From contig CAZJJK010000041.1 in NCBI GenBank assembly GCA_964546285.1, forward strand, positions 1 to 25,223: 25,223 bases of DNA, given 5' to 3'. The translations under genes and the position numbers were made by a program. The DNA comes from CAZJJK01 sp964546285 (GTDB lineage Bacteria; Spirochaetota; Spirochaetia; Treponematales; Breznakiellaceae). The notes below the pieces were generated by a model. It saw only the letters and a list, made by a program, of their open reading frames with translations, did no database searches and was not told the origin of the DNA. Of the stretch, positions 23,233-25,223 are shown one piece after another (the first letter of the stretch is position 1; each line of letters begins with the position of its first letter).

Positions 23233-24537
23233 TTATACCGCAAAGATTTTAAAAGATGTTGGCTTAAAATTAATGGAACCCTCCGCTCCTTGAGAGAGAA
23301 TAGCCTTTATTTGAGGAAGTTCTTCCGTTAATTGGGCTTCCCCATCAAGAAGCAATCGAATTGTGTATATGTTTCGTTCGCCATCATACGGTGAAGATCT
23401 TTCTATTAGTCCGCGGAAATAGAAGCCCGCTTTTTCTCTTTCCGAGAGGATGGTGATATTCTCAGGTCGGAAACATAGTTCGGCGGGACCGTCGCGAAGT
23501 CTTTTCTCATAAATAGCAAGGGAAGATTTATTAAGGCAATATGGCGAGGAAAAAGATCCTTCATGAACAAAGCCGGTAATCGTGTTTACGCCATTTATGG
23601 ATAACAAGGCCATTGTTGTTTTATCAAAAGGGTTTTGATATAGCGATTCCGGTGATCCGAATTGGAGGGGTTTACCCTCGTTGATAACTAAAAGATTTTC
23701 CGCTAAAGCTAAAGCGTCTGCCGCATCATTGAATGTAAAAATTGTTGTAATACCATAATGAGCTATTAGGCTCTTTAGAAAGGCTCTTGTTTCTTCATGG
23801 AGTCTTGCGTCAAGATGTATGAGTGGTTCATCCAATAATAATAACTGTGGCGGTTTTTCTTGGGGCCGATTACTCGCTCTACCTATAGCTACTAATTGCT
23901 TAATGCCTTCTGGTAAAATCTCTATACATTTTGGAAGATATTCTGGATCAATCCCAAGTTCATGGGCAACATGAATAATTGCGGGATCTATATGTTCTTT
24001 TTTAACATGTGCGACTCTTAAGGGGAAGGCGATGTTTTCTCCAGAATTCATAACTGGATATAATGCGTAATCTTGAAAAACAAGGCCGATGCGTCTTTCG
24101 TTACATGCGATCTGGTCTATTCGTATCTTTCCCGCGAAGATTGCGCCAGAATCTAAAGGGATAAGACCAGAGATTGCCTTTAAAAGTAACGTTTTCCCAG
24201 ATCCCGAAGGGCCTATTATTCCCAAAGTTCCCCCAAGTGGGAGCTCAAAGTTAATATCACTCACAGCGAAATAATTACTATCTGATTGAAAATGGGCGCT
24301 TAAATGTCGAACCGCGAAAATATCGCTTCTTGGGACTTCGTATACGGTATTCATAGCCTTAAATAAACGTTTTTGAGAATCTATGTAAATAGATAGATCA
24401 GATTCTAGAATACGAAGCGCGGTTCCTACTTTAAATGCTGGTAATTCGCCACGTTTAATCAGATTATAAACTGCTTGATTTGTTATATGAAGTTGTGAGG
24501 CTGTTTCTTTAACAGTTAAGCTTTGATTTCTTGCCAT
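23233..24537 (-). CDS. HTH / ABC-ATPase / TOBE-like fusion, degenerate ABC signature
   Basis: This 434-residue protein fuses an excisionase/MerR-type helix-turn-helix (6-54: SLTVKETASQLHITNQAVYN, then LIKRGELPAFKVG) to an ABC ATPase of the MalK/PotA type (about 70-300). A TOBE-like C-terminus with CFRPENITIL follows. Walker A GPSGSGKT (109-116), the Q-loop VFQDYALYP (Q155) and Walker B LLLLDEP (E237) are intact. The signature LSGGQ reads LPEGI (208-212), and the H-loop His is Asn (N270 in FTFNDAADALAL). No permease or binding-protein gene lies nearby. ATP binding is likely but fast hydrolysis and transport look doubtful; a DNA-binding, nucleotide-sensing regulator is inferred. ATG 24537 lies behind 10-bp-spaced repeats that overlap its promoter, suggesting autoregulation. 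An unusual transporter ATPase cannot be excluded. Confidence 0.8.
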   Translation of the reverse strand: MARNQSLTVKETASQLHITNQAVYNLIKRGELPAFKVGTALRILESDLSIYIDSQKRLFKAMNTVYEVPRSDIFAVRHLSAHFQSDSNYFAVSDINFELPLGGTLGIIGPSGSGKTLLLKAISGLIPLDSGAIFAGKIRIDQIACNERRIGLVFQDYALYPVMNSGENIAFPLRVAHVKKEHIDPAIIHVAHELGIDPEYLPKCIEILPEGIKQLVAIGRASNRPQEKPPQLLLLDEPLIHLDARLHEETRAFLKSLIAHYGITTIFTFNDAADALALAENLLVINEGKPLQFGSPESLYQNPFDKTTMALLSINGVNTITGFVHEGSFSSPYCLNKSSLAIYEKRLRDGPAELCFRPENITILSEREKAGFYFRGLIERSSPYDGERNIYTIRLLLDGEAQLTEELPQIKAILSQGAEGSINFKPTSFKIFAV

Positions 24538-24551
24538 TGTATTACGCTCTC

Positions 24552-24591
24552 TTATAAGCTGTTATAAGCTATTATAAGACATTATAATATT
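24552..24591. repeat. Four TTATAA repeats with exact 10-bp period (candidate operator)
   Basis: TTATAAG starts at 24552, 24562 and 24572, and TTATAAT at 24582. Each core TTATAA is itself a palindrome, so the four sites would lie on one face of the DNA. A further palindrome, TTATAC-TCGT-GTATAA, lies at 24601-24616. The array covers the -10 box and start region of the HTH-ABC gene. Confidence 0.7.
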
Positions 24592-24598
24592 ATTGCAA
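24571..24598 (-). promoter_or_regulatory. Predicted promoter of the HTH-ABC gene
   Basis: On the minus strand TTGCAA (24598-24593), a 16-nt spacer and a perfect TATAAT (24576-24571). The -10 box lies inside the TTATAA repeat array, and the leader of about 27 nt crosses two further repeats. Confidence 0.55.
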
Positions 24599-24667
24599 AT
24601 TTATACTCGTGTATAAGTCAAAACCCGTGTTTAAAATTGGTTTCTTATAGATGTGTAGAGTCAACAA

Positions 24668-24686
24668 CCACCACCAAAGGTGGTGG
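24668..24686. repeat. Right-end subterminal hairpin of the IS200-like element
   Basis: CCACCACC, loop AAA, GGTGGTGG: a perfect 8-bp stem. It matches the hairpin at the other end except for one A/G position and its partner, as expected for TnpA recognition structures. Confidence 0.75.
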
Positions 24687-24696
24687 CTTGAATACA

Positions 24697-24713
24697 GGGC
24701 TCTAAAAGAGCCC
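24697..24713 (-). terminator. Stem-loop across the tnpA stop codon
   Basis: GGGCTCT, loop AAA, AGAGCCC: a perfect 7-bp stem overlapping the TAG of tnpA. It lacks a strong T run on the minus strand, so it may be structural or only a partial terminator. Confidence 0.45.
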
Positions 24714-25145
24714 TTGTTGTTGTTCGATATCCTCTTCGAGCCGCTCCTTCTCTTCCTGATATTTCACGTACTTTCTAATCTTTTCTTCATCAAGACCGAC
24801 TGTCGATATACAATAACCGCGGCTCCAGAAATGGTTCCCCCAGTACGGTCGTGTTTTCAATGATTTATTCTTTTGGAAAAGTGCTATCGCACTTTTCCCT
24901 TTCACTACTCCCATATACTCCGATATCGATATTTTGGGCGGAAGTTCTACCACTAAATGTATATGGTCCAGCATGATATTCAATTCCAATATTTCTGCGT
25001 TTTTCCATTCACTGACCGCACGTATCTTTTTCTCGACAAATGCCGCAATATCGCTCTGTAATATCCGGTATCTATATTTTGGCGTCCACACTATGTGGTA
25101 TTTGCATTGATACAGCACATGCGCGAGCTTCTTCCATTCACCCAT
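24702..25145 (-). CDS. tnpA: IS200-type Y1 transposase TnpA
   Basis: This 147-residue HUH single-strand transposase cuts and rejoins element ends through a tyrosine. It shows YHIVWTPKYRYRIL, the metal-binding HUH motif at H61-I-H63 in MLDHIHLVVELPP, WGNHFWSRGYCISTVG, and the catalytic helix with Y126 in EEKIRKYVKYQE (Q130 as the helix partner residue). The length is full for IS200 TnpA (about 150), with no frameshift, so the copy may be active. ATG 25145 begins MGEWKKLAHVLYQCKYH. It lies within flanking hairpins and is codirectional with the HTH-ABC gene downstream. Confidence 0.94.
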   Translation of the reverse strand: MGEWKKLAHVLYQCKYHIVWTPKYRYRILQSDIAAFVEKKIRAVSEWKNAEILELNIMLDHIHLVVELPPKISISEYMGVVKGKSAIALFQKNKSLKTRPYWGNHFWSRGYCISTVGLDEEKIRKYVKYQEEKERLEEDIEQQQGLF

Positions 25146-25195
25146 AACATTATTTTATACGATAACTATCTGTATGCAAAGCAAGTCATTACATT

Positions 25196-25216
25196 ACCAC
25201 CGCCAAAGGCGGTGGT
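25196..25216. repeat. Left-end subterminal hairpin of the IS200-like element
   Basis: ACCACCGCC, loop AAA, GGCGGTGGT: a perfect 9-bp stem seven bases from the window end, upstream of tnpA. Confidence 0.75.
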
Positions 25217-25223
25217 TTCTTAA

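Larger units (their letters stand above)
24655..25223 (-). mobile_element. IS200/IS605-family element, running to the window edge
   Basis: A single tnpA is flanked by near-matching subterminal hairpins. The right-end hairpin is CCACCACC-AAA-GGTGGTGG at 24668-24686 and the left-end hairpin is ACCACCGCC-AAA-GGCGGTGGT at 25196-25216. This is the IS200/IS605 layout, which lacks terminal inverted repeats and target duplications. No tnpB accompanies it. The exact cleavage sites were not resolved, and the left end may lie beyond the window. Confidence 0.8.

Noticed and set aside
1..25223. tRNA, rRNA, CRISPR array, DnaA-box cluster
   Set aside because: No cloverleaf with a GTTCGA-type arm, no rRNA segment, no regularly spaced direct repeats of array type, and no cluster of TTATCCACA boxes was found by reading.

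Overview
The window looks like a stretch of low-GC bacterial chromosome near the replication origin. It is most consistent with a diderm spirochaete (Treponema/Spirochaeta-like). That placement is an inference from gene content and protein style: a YidC with the large periplasmic domain of diderms, several GAF/c-di-GMP signalling genes, a receiver-like/HATPase/cyclic-nucleotide-domain protein, and an origin-type housekeeping set (gyrB-gyrA, rpmH-rnpA-yidD-yidC-jag). No rRNA, tRNA or CRISPR array was seen.

Layout, left to right. At 46-663 (-) lies a GC-rich C-terminal remnant of an IS4-superfamily (IS1634-like) transposase, abutting the stop codon of a three-domain regulator (659-1972, -). Divergent from it are a glycogen debranching enzyme (glgX), a GAF-GGDEF diguanylate cyclase and a rhomboid protease (2035-6022, +). 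gyrB and gyrA (6185-10556, +) follow a good sigma70-type promoter. The gyrA-metK gap holds a perfect parS (ParB-binding) site at 10561-10576. Then come metK and the rpmH-rnpA-yidD-yidC-jag cluster (10779-15391, +). A GAF/HD-GYP c-di-GMP phosphodiesterase (15386-16960, -) runs convergently into jag and is divergent from an Aat-like aminoacyl-tRNA-protein transferase (17023-17772, +). A minus-strand block reads, in transcription order, an HTH-ABC-TOBE fusion (24537-23233), aspS, a MoxR AAA+ ATPase, a DUF58 protein and a polytopic membrane protein with a DUF4129-like tail. The right edge carries an IS200/IS605-type element with its Y1 transposase and subterminal hairpins.

How the genes work together. 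The left-centre is chromosome maintenance and membrane-protein biogenesis: topology (gyrase), segregation (parS), ribosome/RNase P (rpmH, rnpA) and membrane insertion (yidD, yidC, jag). Making and breaking c-di-GMP are both represented (4271-5344 and 15386-16960). MoxR, DUF58 and the membrane protein form the usual chaperone-like MoxR module, here co-directional with aspS.

The most unusual items are four. First, the HTH-ABC fusion protein has a degenerate ABC signature and lacks the H-loop histidine; its gene starts behind four TTATAA repeats at exact 10-bp spacing that overlap its predicted promoter. Second, there is a recurring promoter layout in which the -10 box lies only 5-11 nt before a start codon with no Shine-Dalgarno sequence, suggesting leaderless mRNAs. 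Third, two of these promoters are back to back with interlocked -35 boxes. Fourth, both gyrase subunits carry non-standard residues at quinolone-determining positions.
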